46,749 nucleotides of DNA from Candidatus Falkowiibacteriota bacterium (GTDB lineage: Bacteria > Patescibacteriota > Patescibacteriia > Patescibacteriales > UBA12465): NCBI GenBank assembly GCA_009995495.1, contig JAACPL010000009.1:1-46749 (forward strand). Reading direction: 5' to 3'. Shown in pieces: positions 25,346 to 34,214 of the stretch. A model generated the notes under the pieces. It did no database searches, was not told the DNA's origin, and worked only from the letters and a program-made list of their open reading frames with translations. Positions within the stretch are counted from its first letter, which is position 1, and every line of letters begins with the position of its first letter. Made by a program: the position numbers and the translations under genes.

Positions 25346-26038
25346 ATGAATGAGATTAATAAAAAAAGTGAAATGGAAAAAATCGAAGAATTTGTAGCGA
25401 TTTTTAGAGATGTTGTTTGCGTATCTCACGAGAAAGGATTATTATCATCAGAATATTTAGAAAACATCAATGATGAATCGCAAGAAGTTTCTTTATTTCT
25501 TGAACGATTTTTTGCTGAAAAAAGTCAGCATTTCGATAAATTGTATTTCAAGAAATTAGCAGATGATTTAACAATTGAAGCGTTATCCGGGATTTGTCCC
25601 TGTGTTGACTACGCTAAAACAGTTAAATATTTTTCAACGAGTCACTGGGAGGCGGATATTATTTCCATATTAGGTGGTCATACATCTCCGACAGAGGAAA
25701 TTAAGGTAGAGGCTTATCAAGCGGAAAAAGATATGAGCATCTTTCAAGCTTTTTCTAAGCTTTCTCCTGATTACAACAGAGCTGCTTTGAACAAATCTCA
25801 AATAAGATGGTTTTGTTTGAAGTATCGTTATTTTTTACAAGATGAGAAAAATTTTTTAGTATTTTTGCTGAAAAATTTTCATTCGCCAAAAAATGGCGAT
25901 TCGAAACTAATAGGATCTATTGTGCAAGCTGATAGTCATGGTCTCCATATTTCCATTGTCCCTGAGAGCAAAATTATCTCAGTGAAAGATGGCATAAATA
26001 ATTATGCCCATATCTTTATTGTTCCTAATTCTGCCTAG
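25346..26038 (+). CDS. Unknown cytoplasmic protein
   Basis: The ATG at 25346 gives 230 residues. An open frame extends upstream to 25286, but a TATACT -10-like element lies at 25298-25303 within that extension and an AGGGG stretch stands 9-13 bases before 25346, so the later start is preferred; this is one of few starts with a Shine-Dalgarno-like motif. The protein is mixed helix and strand, with no signal peptide. It includes a GICPCVDYAKTVKYF segment with two cysteines and ends with a beta-rich part (LHISIVPESKIISV). I do not recognise a family. It ends at a terminator shared with the convergent surface-protein gene. Confidence 0.68.
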   Translation: MNEINKKSEMEKIEEFVAIFRDVVCVSHEKGLLSSEYLENINDESQEVSLFLERFFAEKSQHFDKLYFKKLADDLTIEALSGICPCVDYAKTVKYFSTSHWEADIISILGGHTSPTEEIKVEAYQAEKDMSIFQAFSKLSPDYNRAALNKSQIRWFCLKYRYFLQDEKNFLVFLLKNFHSPKNGDSKLIGSIVQADSHGLHISIVPESKIISVKDGINNYAHIFIVPNSA

Positions 26039-26057
26039 CCCGTATAGGGCGCGAATT

Positions 26058-26095
26058 AAAAAAAGAAGCTAATAAAATTAAAAGCTTCTTTTTTA
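26058..26095. terminator. Bidirectional terminator
   Basis: AAAAGAAGCT (26061-26070) pairs with AGCTTCTTTT (26083-26092), with A and T runs on the two sides. It can stop both the plus-strand gene ending at 26038 and the minus-strand gene ending at 26118. Confidence 0.88.
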
Positions 26096-26117
26096 TTTCC
26101 GATTTCAATATTTAGTG

Positions 26118-28637
26118 TTATTGAGCTTTAGTTACTATGATAGGGTTTTGATTAATTTGGCCTTCTTCAACAACAGCGATAATAAAAGTATTACTGCGGT
26201 AATGAGTTTTAGCCCAAGTATTTCCAACTTTAACATCACCATTAGGACCGAAATTTCGACCGCTAATATATAAGACGCCCATCACTCTATTTTCCGCCGC
26301 CACAAATTGTACTCTTCTTTCAATCCGAGTAACAACTGCTGGGCCAATATTTACTTCGTTGCTAGTATTATTACCAACAGTGACACTGACAGAACCATAG
26401 TAATAATCATCTAAAATTTTAATTTTAATTTCCTGTCCCTCGTTAGAATTTTGAACGCTTACTATAGTAGCTTTAGGATTAACAATGGTTCCATCAGCAA
26501 ATTTATAATTAATTTTATTATTATCTATTACAGTAGAGAAGCCGTGTCCTTGAATTATTAATATTTTAGTACTCATATCTACCGAAGCTCTGTCAATTTG
26601 AGGATTAGTTTCTAGGTTGTAGCTCTCAACATTAAGCCAGTTTCCATATTGTAGTTTAATAGTTGAGCTATCGCTAGAAATTGATTTTGGCACTAATACT
26701 CTAACAATAACATCTCCTTGTCCAGACTCAGTTAAAGAAGTTGGTTTAACTTTGACAATTTCTTTAGTATTTAATTGAAAGTGAACTGTTGCTAATTCTT
26801 TATCTAAACCAACGCCATTAGTCCAGAAAGTCATTTCTTCTCCCGGGCTAGGAATAAGTGGGGTGGAAGAAATTATGTGAGGAATTATTTCCATTGGGAT
26901 CGGATTTGATTTCTGTCCGTTGATTTCAACAAATACCTGGCCATTTTGCGCCCCTTTTGGAACCACAAGTTCTAAATAATTACCATTAACATCAATCTTT
27001 TCTAGAGGAACGTAAGCTCTAATGACTTGATTATTTAAACCAGCAAATTCTACATAGGTACTTTCGCTACCCTTAAATCCCTGACCAATCAATTTGATAG
27101 TATCACCAGTTTTAGTGGCAACTATTTGAGCATTGTTTTCTGACAAACGACGAGATTTACTTGCTTGAATTGATTTTAAGATTGGACGAGCAGTATAGTT
27201 TAAAGCATCAGCCTTATCAGATTCATAACTACCAACTTTAACAGTAACTTGAAGTTTATTTAATTGTCTTGGAGTTACTACTTCAATTGTTTCATTGGCA
27301 CTATTTGCAGTAATTGGTAAAACAGTCGCTCTTGCACTAGAAATTAATTTTCCAGTCTCATCATAGAAATAAACTGTTGGCGAGTTGATTATGCCTTTAC
27401 CAGTAATAGTAATTTTATCACCGATTTGTTCGTAGCCAGGCTTACTCCAAGCTAGGCTATAAATAATTGGTTTAATTGCGTAACTAACAGTATTTGATTT
27501 AAGTTCAACGCCAGCGCCTTCAGGGTTATTATAATAACTACGAGCGCTAAGTTGGCCGTTAGTAACGCCTAATGGTAATTTAACAACAATGTAAGATAAT
27601 TTATTATCAACCATGTATGGTTGTATCCATTTTTCAACTATTTTTCCTTGTTCATTCATTGCTTTTAAGACAATGAAATTTTTCTCTTTTTCTGGATGAA
27701 AGCCAGTGCCATAAATTACTAAATCTTCATCAACTAGAACTGGATTAGGACTGACCTCTTTTAATTTTAGAAGAACCTCGTAGTTAAATTGACCGATTTC
27801 ATTATTAGCGGCATAAATTTTACCGATACCACTAAAGGTCTGTTCTGGCATTTCAAAGTATATGGTTGAACTTTTTTTACTATTTGGAGAGAATTTTTTT
27901 GTGCCAACAGTTCCAGTTTGAGCATCGATATAAGGTAATTCAATTTTTAAGTCTTCAAGAGAGAAGAGGTTACCATTATTTATAACAATTGATTTACTAC
28001 TACCGATATAGCCAGCTATCTTAATTGTTTTTAAGTTAGCATCATTTTCGAAGAGGTTTAAATTATCAAGGTATAAGGTAGATCCATCATTTAAAGAGCC
28101 AACAGCAAACACTAAAGAAACAAGGCCATTTGATTTTGGAGTTAAAATAAGCTGTTGCTTTGTCCAACTTGTAGTTGCATTAATTGCTTGAGTATCGGTA
28201 ACTGCTGCATAAGTTTCGCCACTTTCTAAATGTAGATTTACTGTAGTTGGAGTTGAAGCCTTGATATAAAACGATAAAATATAACTCTTATCAGCACTAA
28301 CCTCAAAACGATTAGTGTCTAAAGAAGTAATACCAGCATCATACATGCTTGGGTTTGCTCCAGTAGCAGTAATTGATAAAGAATAGGGACCGAAGCCAAA
28401 AGGGGCTTCATAGCTACGAGCTAAAACGTATTTTCTGTTTGAATTTTCGCCACTCCAGAAAAACCATGATTTATTAATATCCTTGTTAAAGCTGCCATCA
28501 AAAATTAGGTTGCTAGCGGCTGCCTCAGCTGTCTTAACGGTAGGGATTATAGTCGCGGGTAAAGGTAAAAATGACAACATTACAGCTATTATAGTAAAAA
28601 TTCTTAAAAACTTTCTTGTTTTTTGACTTTTTTGCAT
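26118..28637 (-). CDS. Secreted multi-domain surface protein with IPT/TIG-type repeats
   Basis: An 839-residue protein. The N-terminus is a clear signal peptide (KTRKFLRIFTIIAVMLSFLPL, then an AEAAA cleavage-like site near 40). Residues of about 42-195 form a carbohydrate-binding jelly-roll-like domain with DGSFNKD, WFFWSG and YLDNLNLFE, in the style of CenC-type modules. The rest (about 285-835) is a string of beta-sandwich repeats of the IPT/TIG kind, recognised by recurring phrases such as VLVDEDLVIYGTGFHP, IGDKITITGKGI, TGDTIKLIGQGF and NRVMGVLYISGRNFGP. It has no visible anchor. It is probably a cell-surface adhesin or glycan-binding protein. Confidence 0.9.
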   Translation of the reverse strand: MQKSQKTRKFLRIFTIIAVMLSFLPLPATIIPTVKTAEAAASNLIFDGSFNKDINKSWFFWSGENSNRKYVLARSYEAPFGFGPYSLSITATGANPSMYDAGITSLDTNRFEVSADKSYILSFYIKASTPTTVNLHLESGETYAAVTDTQAINATTSWTKQQLILTPKSNGLVSLVFAVGSLNDGSTLYLDNLNLFENDANLKTIKIAGYIGSSKSIVINNGNLFSLEDLKIELPYIDAQTGTVGTKKFSPNSKKSSTIYFEMPEQTFSGIGKIYAANNEIGQFNYEVLLKLKEVSPNPVLVDEDLVIYGTGFHPEKEKNFIVLKAMNEQGKIVEKWIQPYMVDNKLSYIVVKLPLGVTNGQLSARSYYNNPEGAGVELKSNTVSYAIKPIIYSLAWSKPGYEQIGDKITITGKGIINSPTVYFYDETGKLISSARATVLPITANSANETIEVVTPRQLNKLQVTVKVGSYESDKADALNYTARPILKSIQASKSRRLSENNAQIVATKTGDTIKLIGQGFKGSESTYVEFAGLNNQVIRAYVPLEKIDVNGNYLELVVPKGAQNGQVFVEINGQKSNPIPMEIIPHIISSTPLIPSPGEEMTFWTNGVGLDKELATVHFQLNTKEIVKVKPTSLTESGQGDVIVRVLVPKSISSDSSTIKLQYGNWLNVESYNLETNPQIDRASVDMSTKILIIQGHGFSTVIDNNKINYKFADGTIVNPKATIVSVQNSNEGQEIKIKILDDYYYGSVSVTVGNNTSNEVNIGPAVVTRIERRVQFVAAENRVMGVLYISGRNFGPNGDVKVGNTWAKTHYRSNTFIIAVVEEGQINQNPIIVTKAQ

Positions 28638-28683
28638 ATATTTATATTTGTTAAATATTATTATATTTTATATTCAACAAGGT

Positions 28684-28712
28684 ACTATATCACATAATTT
28701 AAAATAAGTCAA
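28684..28712 (-). promoter_or_regulatory. Promoter of the IPT/TIG surface protein
   Basis: On the minus strand TTGACT (28707-28712) is followed after 17 bases by TATAGT (28684-28689). The leader is about 40 bases. Confidence 0.78.
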
Positions 28713-28746
28713 TACCTAAGTCATAAGTTATGCACAGGCTTAAATT

Positions 28747-28775
28747 TTGTGATAAATAATTTTTTGTACTACAAT
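28747..28775 (+). promoter_or_regulatory. Promoter of the 120-codon unknown gene
   Basis: TTGTGA (28747-28752), 17 bases, TACAAT (28770-28775), about 35 bases before the ATG at 28819. Confidence 0.6.
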
Positions 28776-28818
28776 TAATTATATGAAGTACATTTGATAA
28801 GAAAAAAATAAGAAAAAG

Positions 28819-29181
28819 ATGAAACGGAATGCTATTGTTTTAGAATTAATTCAGACTTTTGATCTTAATATCAATGAAATCTTAGGTTATAAGACTTTGA
28901 TGAAAGATCTTAAACTGTCTTCAAAGAACTATATCATTGCCGTTGTCAATATTGACTATAAGCTCGGTAATGTCTTTGAAAAGTTCCTGTTCGAAAAAAA
29001 TGCGGACGAACAATTCTATGAGAGCGCACCTTTTTTGATACGCGGGCTCGCTAAAAGAGCAAGTATTCAAAAACAGTTGAATATCATAGATATGGCTATG
29101 GCTGAAAAATTATTAGCTATAACAAATATTCCTGTCATTGTAGCCGATAAAGATGTGGTAGAGATATTCTCAATTGAATAA
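28819..29181 (+). CDS. Unknown small protein with its own promoter and terminator
   Basis: A 120-residue soluble protein with alternating helix and strand (VLELIQTFDLNINEIL, then KNYIIAVVNIDYKLG, then IPVIVADKDVVEIF). It has no signal peptide, cysteines or known motif. A promoter at 28747-28775 and a strong terminator right after the stop make it a convincing single-gene unit. Its base composition is a little less AT-rich than the surface genes nearby. Confidence 0.7.
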   Translation: MKRNAIVLELIQTFDLNINEILGYKTLMKDLKLSSKNYIIAVVNIDYKLGNVFEKFLFEKNADEQFYESAPFLIRGLAKRASIQKQLNIIDMAMAEKLLAITNIPVIVADKDVVEIFSIE

Positions 29182-29183
29182 TG

Positions 29184-29212
29184 GCTCGAAACTAACAATT
29201 TCGAGCTTTTTA
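29184..29212 (+). terminator. Terminator of the 120-codon gene
   Basis: GCTCGAAA (29184-29191) pairs perfectly with TTTCGAGC (29199-29206), then five T. Confidence 0.9.
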
Positions 29213-29234
29213 TTTGGAATTATTAATCTAAATT

Positions 29235-29243
29235 TGTTATAAT
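29235..29243 (+). promoter_or_regulatory. Extended -10 promoter of the YceI-like lipoprotein gene
   Basis: TGTTATAAT matches the extended -10 consensus TGnTATAAT, about 30 bases before the ATG at 29274. The same form recurs before several other genes in the window. Confidence 0.65.
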
Positions 29244-29273
29244 ACTAGTATAATAAATTAAAGAGAAAAGTAT

Positions 29274-29963
29274 ATGAAAAAAAAAATTGGTATTGCCTCT
29301 GTTTTAGTGTTGGCGTTATTTGTTACTGGTTGTAGTTCAATATTTAATAAAAATAATGATAACAATGCTAAGATGATAGACGATGATACTAAAGTTCAAG
29401 ATGAGGTTGTTTATGAAGACGTTGTAAGAAACTTTTTTTTAATTTCAGAAGAGTCTGAAGTAGAATACAGTATCAATGAAATTTTAAGAGGAGTTCCAAC
29501 TAATGTTGTTGGTAAAAGTCACTCTCTTAGTGGTAATGTTGTAATGAATACTGAGGGAGATTTTGAAGTAATTAGTGGGGAAATTAAATTAGACGCTAAA
29601 TCATTTAAAACTGATATTAGTGCCCGCGATAATAATGTTGCTAACTTGATTTTAAAAGCTAATGAGGAAGGGAATGAGTTTATTGTTTTCAAGCCAGATA
29701 CAATTTCCGGTCTTGAAGGCGATTTAGTTCTTAACCAGGACTTGCCAGTTGAAATTACTGGTAATATCACAATTGCTAAAGTTACCCAAACTATGACTTT
29801 TATTGGCACCATGAATTGGAGTGATGAAAATACCTTTAGTGGAGTAATTAGTGCTGATTTAACTTATGGTAATTTTGATTTATTTCTACCTGACTTTGAT
29901 TTCTTTACTGGTGTCGACGAGATTGCTAAACTTAAGATTAGTTTTAAAGCTACGGCTAATTAA
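29274..29963 (+). CDS. YceI-like lipoprotein
   Basis: A 229-residue protein with a lipoprotein signal ending VTGC (Cys20), then a short linker and a YceI-type beta-barrel (about residues 58-228). Family marks include SEVEYSINEI at the start, VVGKSHSLSG, then FEVISGEIKLDAKSFKTD and a late KVTQTMTFIGTMNW. YceI proteins form a lipocalin-like barrel that binds polyprenoid or lipid chains. Here the protein would sit on the outside of the membrane. Function beyond lipid or isoprenoid binding is inferred. Confidence 0.88.
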   Translation: MKKKIGIASVLVLALFVTGCSSIFNKNNDNNAKMIDDDTKVQDEVVYEDVVRNFFLISEESEVEYSINEILRGVPTNVVGKSHSLSGNVVMNTEGDFEVISGEIKLDAKSFKTDISARDNNVANLILKANEEGNEFIVFKPDTISGLEGDLVLNQDLPVEITGNITIAKVTQTMTFIGTMNWSDENTFSGVISADLTYGNFDLFLPDFDFFTGVDEIAKLKISFKATAN

Positions 29964-29978
29964 AGCTTTAGCTAATAT

Positions 29979-30016
29979 GTAACAAAATTTAGTTTTCTAC
30001 GTATACTATAGTAGAA
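29979..30016 (+). promoter_or_regulatory. Promoter with an overlapping inverted repeat
   Basis: GTAACA (29979-29984), 17 bases, TATACT (30002-30007). The -10 lies between perfect inverted arms TTCTAC (29995-30000) and GTAGAA (30011-30016), a layout that suggests an operator for a dimeric repressor. Confidence 0.45.
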
Positions 30017-30024
30017 TTAAATAT

Positions 30025-30159
30025 ATGAACAAAAACATCTATAAAAATCTAATTTCCTTCATCGACTTAAGAGAAGCCGGCGTTTTTGTCAGTCCAATGG
30101 CTTGGATTAAGAACTATGGAAATGATTTTTATAAATGTTACCCTAAAAAGATTATATAG
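30025..30159 (+). CDS. Possible 44-residue protein
   Basis: A small frame from ATG to TAG (MNKNIYKNLISFIDLREAGV at the start, ending CYPKKII). It has a promoter-like sequence 18-46 bases upstream and a strong terminator 30 bases after its stop, so something is transcribed here. It may be a small protein or the transcript may act as RNA. No family is recognised. Confidence 0.5.
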   Translation: MNKNIYKNLISFIDLREAGVFVSPMAWIKNYGNDFYKCYPKKII

Positions 30160-30188
30160 ATATATAAATAAAGGCAGATAATGTTTCT

Positions 30189-30228
30189 AAGAACCATTTC
30201 CATAGAGAGGGAATGGTTCTTTGTTATT
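30189..30228 (+). terminator. Strong terminator after the 44-codon frame
   Basis: AAGAACCATT (30189-30198) pairs with AATGGTTCTT (30212-30221); the T-rich tail follows. Confidence 0.85.
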
Positions 30229-30249
30229 TAACAATCTAAATAGGTAGTG

Positions 30250-31425
30250 ATGAAAAAGATTATTAGGAATTATGGCATTTTCATGCTGTTTCAAGGATTA
30301 GCGATTAGCTTCTTCTTTAGTATCTATCAACTGTTCTTAGTTGAAAAAGGATTGAGCTTGCTCGAAATTAACCTCATTAACGGTTGCTTCATGCTTGCTA
30401 ACTTTCTGTTTGAAATTCCGACCGGGGTCATAGCAGATTTTTTCGGAAGAAAACGTTCAGTGATTATTGGTCTCTGGCTTTATTCGTTTTCATTCTTAAT
30501 TTATTTTTTGTCAGATTATTTTTGGCAATTTCTAGTAGCGGAAATAATTGGCGCTTTAGCAGCTACTTGTATTTCTGGAGCCCTTGAATCTTTGGTGGTT
30601 GACGCTTTAAATTTAGAAGGAGGACAAAATCTTTCCAATCGATTATTTCGTAAAGCGGAAATTAGAAGTATTGGGGTTTTAATTGGGGTAATTATTGGTT
30701 CTTATGTTGGTCAATTTAATTTAGCTTGGCCATGGATGCTTAGTGTAATTGCTTTTTCTTTGTTGGCTTTATTATCAAACTTTTTATTTATAAAAGATGA
30801 GGGTCAAATTAAAGAGAGCAAGGGAGGGAGATTGATAGCTGTAAAAAAAATTGCTCAAGACAGTATTTTCTATGGTTTTAAAAACAAACGTTTAATGTCC
30901 ATTGTTTCTTTTGCCGCTATTTTATCTTTTTCGGTTCAGCCAATTAACATGTATTGGCCAATTCTCTTTAAAGATAATTTTAACGTGCCAGTTAAATTTA
31001 TGGGTTTTATTTTTGCCGCCTCGATATTAATTATTTATGGCGCTTCGCAATTATCAGGGTTATGGCAAAAGAGAATTAAATGCGAAAAGAAGGCAATCTT
31101 TTTTTCTCAAGTTTTTACTATCTTAGGTATTTTCGGTTGCTATTATTTTCTTGATTTATCTTTATTTATCGTTTCCTTTTTAATTCATGAAAGTGGTCGC
31201 GGTTTATTTAATCCGCTTTATCGTTCTTATGTAAATAGGAGTATTAATGATAAAAATAGAGCTACCGTTTTATCCTTTGAATCAATGTTGACTAAAGCTG
31301 GCGCCGGTCTGGGTTTGATTTTTAGTGGATTAATAGCCGATAACTTTGGGATTTTAAATTCTTGGTTTATTAATGCTGTTATTTTGATTATGGGAATTTC
31401 TTGGTTTTTATTTAAAAATAAATAA
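30250..31425 (+). CDS. Major facilitator superfamily transporter
   Basis: The ATG at 30250 gives 391 residues; a GTG one codon earlier is possible. Eleven to twelve hydrophobic helices are visible. The family signature between helices 2 and 3 reads GVIADFFGRKRS, and helix 1 is preceded by a short basic N-terminus. This type is usually a drug or metabolite exporter driven by the proton gradient; the substrate is not apparent. It is a single-gene unit ending at a terminator. Confidence 0.93.
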   Translation: MKKIIRNYGIFMLFQGLAISFFFSIYQLFLVEKGLSLLEINLINGCFMLANFLFEIPTGVIADFFGRKRSVIIGLWLYSFSFLIYFLSDYFWQFLVAEIIGALAATCISGALESLVVDALNLEGGQNLSNRLFRKAEIRSIGVLIGVIIGSYVGQFNLAWPWMLSVIAFSLLALLSNFLFIKDEGQIKESKGGRLIAVKKIAQDSIFYGFKNKRLMSIVSFAAILSFSVQPINMYWPILFKDNFNVPVKFMGFIFAASILIIYGASQLSGLWQKRIKCEKKAIFFSQVFTILGIFGCYYFLDLSLFIVSFLIHESGRGLFNPLYRSYVNRSINDKNRATVLSFESMLTKAGAGLGLIFSGLIADNFGILNSWFINAVILIMGISWFLFKNK

Positions 31426-31439
31426 AACCAAAACTACTT

Positions 31440-31470
31440 AAAAGGGCTGTTGTTAAAAGAGCCCTTTTTA
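31440..31470 (+). terminator. Terminator of the MFS gene
   Basis: AAAGGGCT (31441-31448) pairs with AGCCCTTT (31460-31467), followed by a T run. Confidence 0.9.
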
Positions 31471-31492
31471 ATTTTACCTTAATCCGATAATT

Positions 31493-31515
31493 TGTTATAA
31501 TAAAATTGTTATAAT
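31493..31515 (+). promoter_or_regulatory. Two tandem TGTTATAAT elements before the beta-CASP gene
   Basis: TTGTTATAAT occurs twice, with TATAAT at 31496-31501 and 31510-31515, 14 bases apart. The second gives an RNA start about 23 bases before the ATG at 31545. Two alternative starts are likely. Confidence 0.6.
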
Positions 31516-31544
31516 ATAAGCCTAATAATCAATAATTAGTTTTT

Positions 31545-32909
31545 ATGAAAATATCATTTCACGGCGCTTGTCGAGAAGTCACTGGTTCTTGTATTTTAAT
31601 AGAAAGCGGGAAAACTAAATTTTTATTTGATTGCGGTATGTTTCAAGGAGAAGACTATGCTAGTGATAAAAATGCTGACGATTTTACTTTTAATCCCAAG
31701 GAAATTGATTTTGTTTTACTTAGTCACGCTCATATTGACCACTGTGGAAGATTGCCGAAATTATATCGGGATGGCTTTCGCGGAAAAGTTTATTGTACTG
31801 AGGCGACAGCTGATTTAACCGCCTTAATGCTTGAGGATTCGGTTGGGATTGTTTTTTCAGAGGCCGAGGAGCGGGGGGTTGAGCCTTTATTTTCGGCGGA
31901 TGATGTCGCGGGCATAGTCCGCCTTCTTGAACCCTTAGTTTATGATAAAAAAGTTGAAATAAATAGTGGTATTAAAGTTAAATTAGGGAATTCTGGACAT
32001 ATTTTAGGTTCTAGTTTTTTTGAGGTTTGGCTTAAAGAAGGTGCTAAGGAAAAGAAAATTGTTTATTCTGGTGATTTAGGTAAGGCGCCGGCCAGAATTA
32101 TTAAAGACCCTGATGTTGTCAATGGCGCTGATCTAGTCTTTATTGAATCAACCTACGCTAGAGATACGCATGAAAGTAAAGAGGAGGGGAGAGCGATGAT
32201 TAAAAAGGCAATAATAGATTGTGTTAAAAATAAAGGAACCCTAATCATCCCGGTTTTTGCCATGGAAAAGTCCCAGGAAATTCTTTATGAATTAAATCAT
32301 TTAGCGGAAAACGGAGAAATTCCTCGATTGCCAATGTTCTTAGACAGTCCTTTAGCAATTAGATCGACGGAAATTTATCGAAAGTATGAAGATTTATATG
32401 ATAAGGATTCTAAAGAAATTTTGCTTCATGATAATGATCTATTTGATTTTCCGGGAATGGAATTTACTTTAAGTCGGGATGATTCTATGAAAATTAATTC
32501 TCTTAAACCGCCTAAAGTTATTTTAGCCGGTGGTGGAATGTGTGTTGGTGGCCGAATTCAACATCATTTAAAATTTAATTTAGATAATGAAAAAAATCAC
32601 GTGCTTCTTGTTGCTTATCAAGCTAAAGGAACTCTTGGTCGTAAGTTAATGAAAAAATATGAATTCGTTGATATTCACGGTAGCCGAATTCCAGTTAGGG
32701 CTAAGGTATCTGTTGTTAATTCTTATTCCGCCCACGCTGATCACGGCGCTTTAATGTCTTGGCTTAAAGCTATAAAAAAACCGGTACCAAAAAATGTTTT
32801 TATTGTTCATGGGGCGGAGAGCTCTGGCTTAGACTTTCAAATAGATGCTGGTAAGGAAATTGCTAGTAACTTTATTCTCCCTGAGTATGGAAAAAGTTAT
32901 GAATTTTAA
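31545..32909 (+). CDS. Metallo-beta-lactamase fold RNA nuclease with beta-CASP domain
   Basis: A 454-residue protein. The zinc motif HAHIDH is at residues 61-66, with later metal ligands in LGNSGHILGSS, YSGDLG and SAHADHGAL. The beta-CASP domain spans about 210-350 (FAMEKSQEILYEL and PMFLDSPLA) and GGMCVGGR follows it. The C-terminal RNA-specificity motif is present (VNSYSAHADH). This is the COG1236 group related to archaeal and eukaryotic CPSF73-like nucleases. It probably processes or degrades RNA. Confidence 0.93.
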   Translation: MKISFHGACREVTGSCILIESGKTKFLFDCGMFQGEDYASDKNADDFTFNPKEIDFVLLSHAHIDHCGRLPKLYRDGFRGKVYCTEATADLTALMLEDSVGIVFSEAEERGVEPLFSADDVAGIVRLLEPLVYDKKVEINSGIKVKLGNSGHILGSSFFEVWLKEGAKEKKIVYSGDLGKAPARIIKDPDVVNGADLVFIESTYARDTHESKEEGRAMIKKAIIDCVKNKGTLIIPVFAMEKSQEILYELNHLAENGEIPRLPMFLDSPLAIRSTEIYRKYEDLYDKDSKEILLHDNDLFDFPGMEFTLSRDDSMKINSLKPPKVILAGGGMCVGGRIQHHLKFNLDNEKNHVLLVAYQAKGTLGRKLMKKYEFVDIHGSRIPVRAKVSVVNSYSAHADHGALMSWLKAIKKPVPKNVFIVHGAESSGLDFQIDAGKEIASNFILPEYGKSYEF

Positions 32910-32940
32910 AACTTATTATTAATTTAAATAAAAAAAATCT

Positions 32941-33351
32941 ATGAAAAAAAATTCAATTGTACTGATAATCGCTTTAGTATTTTTAGTTGCTCTTTATTTT
33001 CTTATTAGTTCTAGCTTAAAGAATAATGAAGAAAATTTAGTCAATGAAAATGAGAATTTAAATGAAGGAACTGACTTAGTTGAGGGTGACTTAGTTGAGG
33101 GTGACTTAGTTGAGGGTGACTTAGTTGAGGGTGACTTAGTTGAGGGTGACTTAGTTGAGGGTGACTTAGTTGAAGTTAGACCTGAAGATGAAATCGTTTT
33201 TTGTACAATGGATGCGATGGAATGCCCAGACGGATCCTTTGTTGGTCGAATTGCTCCTAATTGTGAGTTCGCTGGCTGTCCAATAGATGAGATGCCAATT
33301 TTTGAAGAAGAAGCTGTTGCTCCAGAAATGATAGAGCTTATTGTTGAATAA
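32941..33351 (+). CDS. Anchored surface protein with DLVEG repeats and a small cysteine-rich head
   Basis: A 136-residue protein: one N-terminal membrane helix (IVLIIALVFLVALYFLISSS), a polar linker, seven DLVEG-type repeats (residues 45-79) and a compact CTMDAMECPDGSFVGRIAPN and CEFAGCP module. The cysteine module, with CPDGSxVGR and PNCxFxxCP, is a small disulfide-type domain I associate with proteins of this bacterial group. The acidic repeat would act as a stalk that holds the head away from the membrane. The gene follows the nuclease gene by 31 bases and may be co-transcribed. Confidence 0.78.
   Translation: MKKNSIVLIIALVFLVALYFLISSSLKNNEENLVNENENLNEGTDLVEGDLVEGDLVEGDLVEGDLVEGDLVEGDLVEVRPEDEIVFCTMDAMECPDGSFVGRIAPNCEFAGCPIDEMPIFEEEAVAPEMIELIVE
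33073..33177 (+). repeat. 15-bp in-frame tandem repeat, seven units
   Basis: Seven copies of gacttagttgagggt, the last one changed at its end, encode DLVEG. The first six are identical at DNA level, so they arose recently or are kept alike. The unit is a multiple of three, so copy changes alter stalk length without a frameshift. Confidence 0.95.
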
Positions 33352-33393
33352 AATTATTATTGAATAAAATTGTTTTTATTTTCAATCAATATT

Positions 33394-33427
33394 AAAAAAT
33401 CCACCTCTAAGGGGGCGGATTTTTTAA
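33394..33427 (+). terminator. Terminator after the DLVEG-repeat gene
   Basis: AAAAAATCC and GGATTTTTT form the stem, with C and G pairs continuing inside; a T run follows. Confidence 0.8.
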
Positions 33428-33432
33428 AAGTA

Positions 33433-33441
33433 TGTTATAAT
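33433..33441 (+). promoter_or_regulatory. Extended -10 promoter of deoC
   Basis: TGTTATAAT, with TATAAT at 33436-33441, lies about 50 bases before the ATG at 33491 and just after the previous terminator. Confidence 0.6.
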
Positions 33442-33490
33442 TATTATAGATTAAAAGTTATTAAAATATTTATTTTAAAATTATAAATTT

Positions 33491-34177
33491 ATGTTTAAGA
33501 CTAAATTTCTATTAAAAAAAATTGATGAAAAGTTTGTTGCTTCTTTAATTGATCATACAAACATTGAATTATCAGCAACTAAGGCGGACATTAAAAAATT
33601 ATGCGAAGAAGCAATCCATTATAATTTCCGTGGCGTTGATGTTAGGCCAAAGTATGTTAAATTAGTAGCCCAGGAATTAAAGGGAACTAAGATTAAAGTC
33701 GTTGTTTTAATTGATGCTCCTATTGGTTTAAGTTCATCCTCTGAAAGAATTAAGGCTTGTAAAAAAGCTAAGGCTGACGGTGCTCACGAACTCGATGTTG
33801 TTATGAACTTAGTTGATATTAAATATGAGAAGTGGAATAAAATTTTGAAAGACTTGCAAGGAATTAGTAAAATTTTACCGACCAAAGTAATTATTGGTTC
33901 TGGCTATTTAACTGATAGTGAGGTTCTTAAAGCGGCTGAGATTGTGAAAAAAGCGGGAGCTATTTGTGTAAAAACAGCCACGGAAAAAGATCCACTTGAG
34001 CACCGTGAATTAGCGGAAAAGGCTCATCATTTAAAATTAATGAAGCAGGGAGCGCCTGGTTTAGAAATTAAAGCCTCGGCCCGAATTGGCAGTCTTGATG
34101 ATGTTAAACTTATGTTAAAGGCTGGAGCCACAATTATTGGCACAAGTTCTGGTGTTAAAATAATGAAGGGTTTTTAA
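33491..34177 (+). CDS. deoC: Deoxyribose-phosphate aldolase
   Basis: The enzyme splits 2-deoxyribose-5-phosphate into glyceraldehyde-3-phosphate and acetaldehyde in nucleoside salvage. The 228-residue TIM barrel has the substrate motif HELDVVMNLV (99-108), KVIIGSGYL, the Schiff-base lysine in CVKTATEK (Lys161) and the second lysine in EIKASARIGSL, ending GATIIGTSSG. Some conserved positions differ from the common form: the GFPxG loop is DAPIG and KTSTGF is KTATEK. The key lysines are retained, so it should be active but may have a shifted substrate range. Confidence 0.92.
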   Translation: MFKTKFLLKKIDEKFVASLIDHTNIELSATKADIKKLCEEAIHYNFRGVDVRPKYVKLVAQELKGTKIKVVVLIDAPIGLSSSSERIKACKKAKADGAHELDVVMNLVDIKYEKWNKILKDLQGISKILPTKVIIGSGYLTDSEVLKAAEIVKKAGAICVKTATEKDPLEHRELAEKAHHLKLMKQGAPGLEIKASARIGSLDDVKLMLKAGATIIGTSSGVKIMKGF

Positions 34178-34214
34178 ACCAAAGATTATTTTATAATTTT
34201 TTAATAATATTCAC

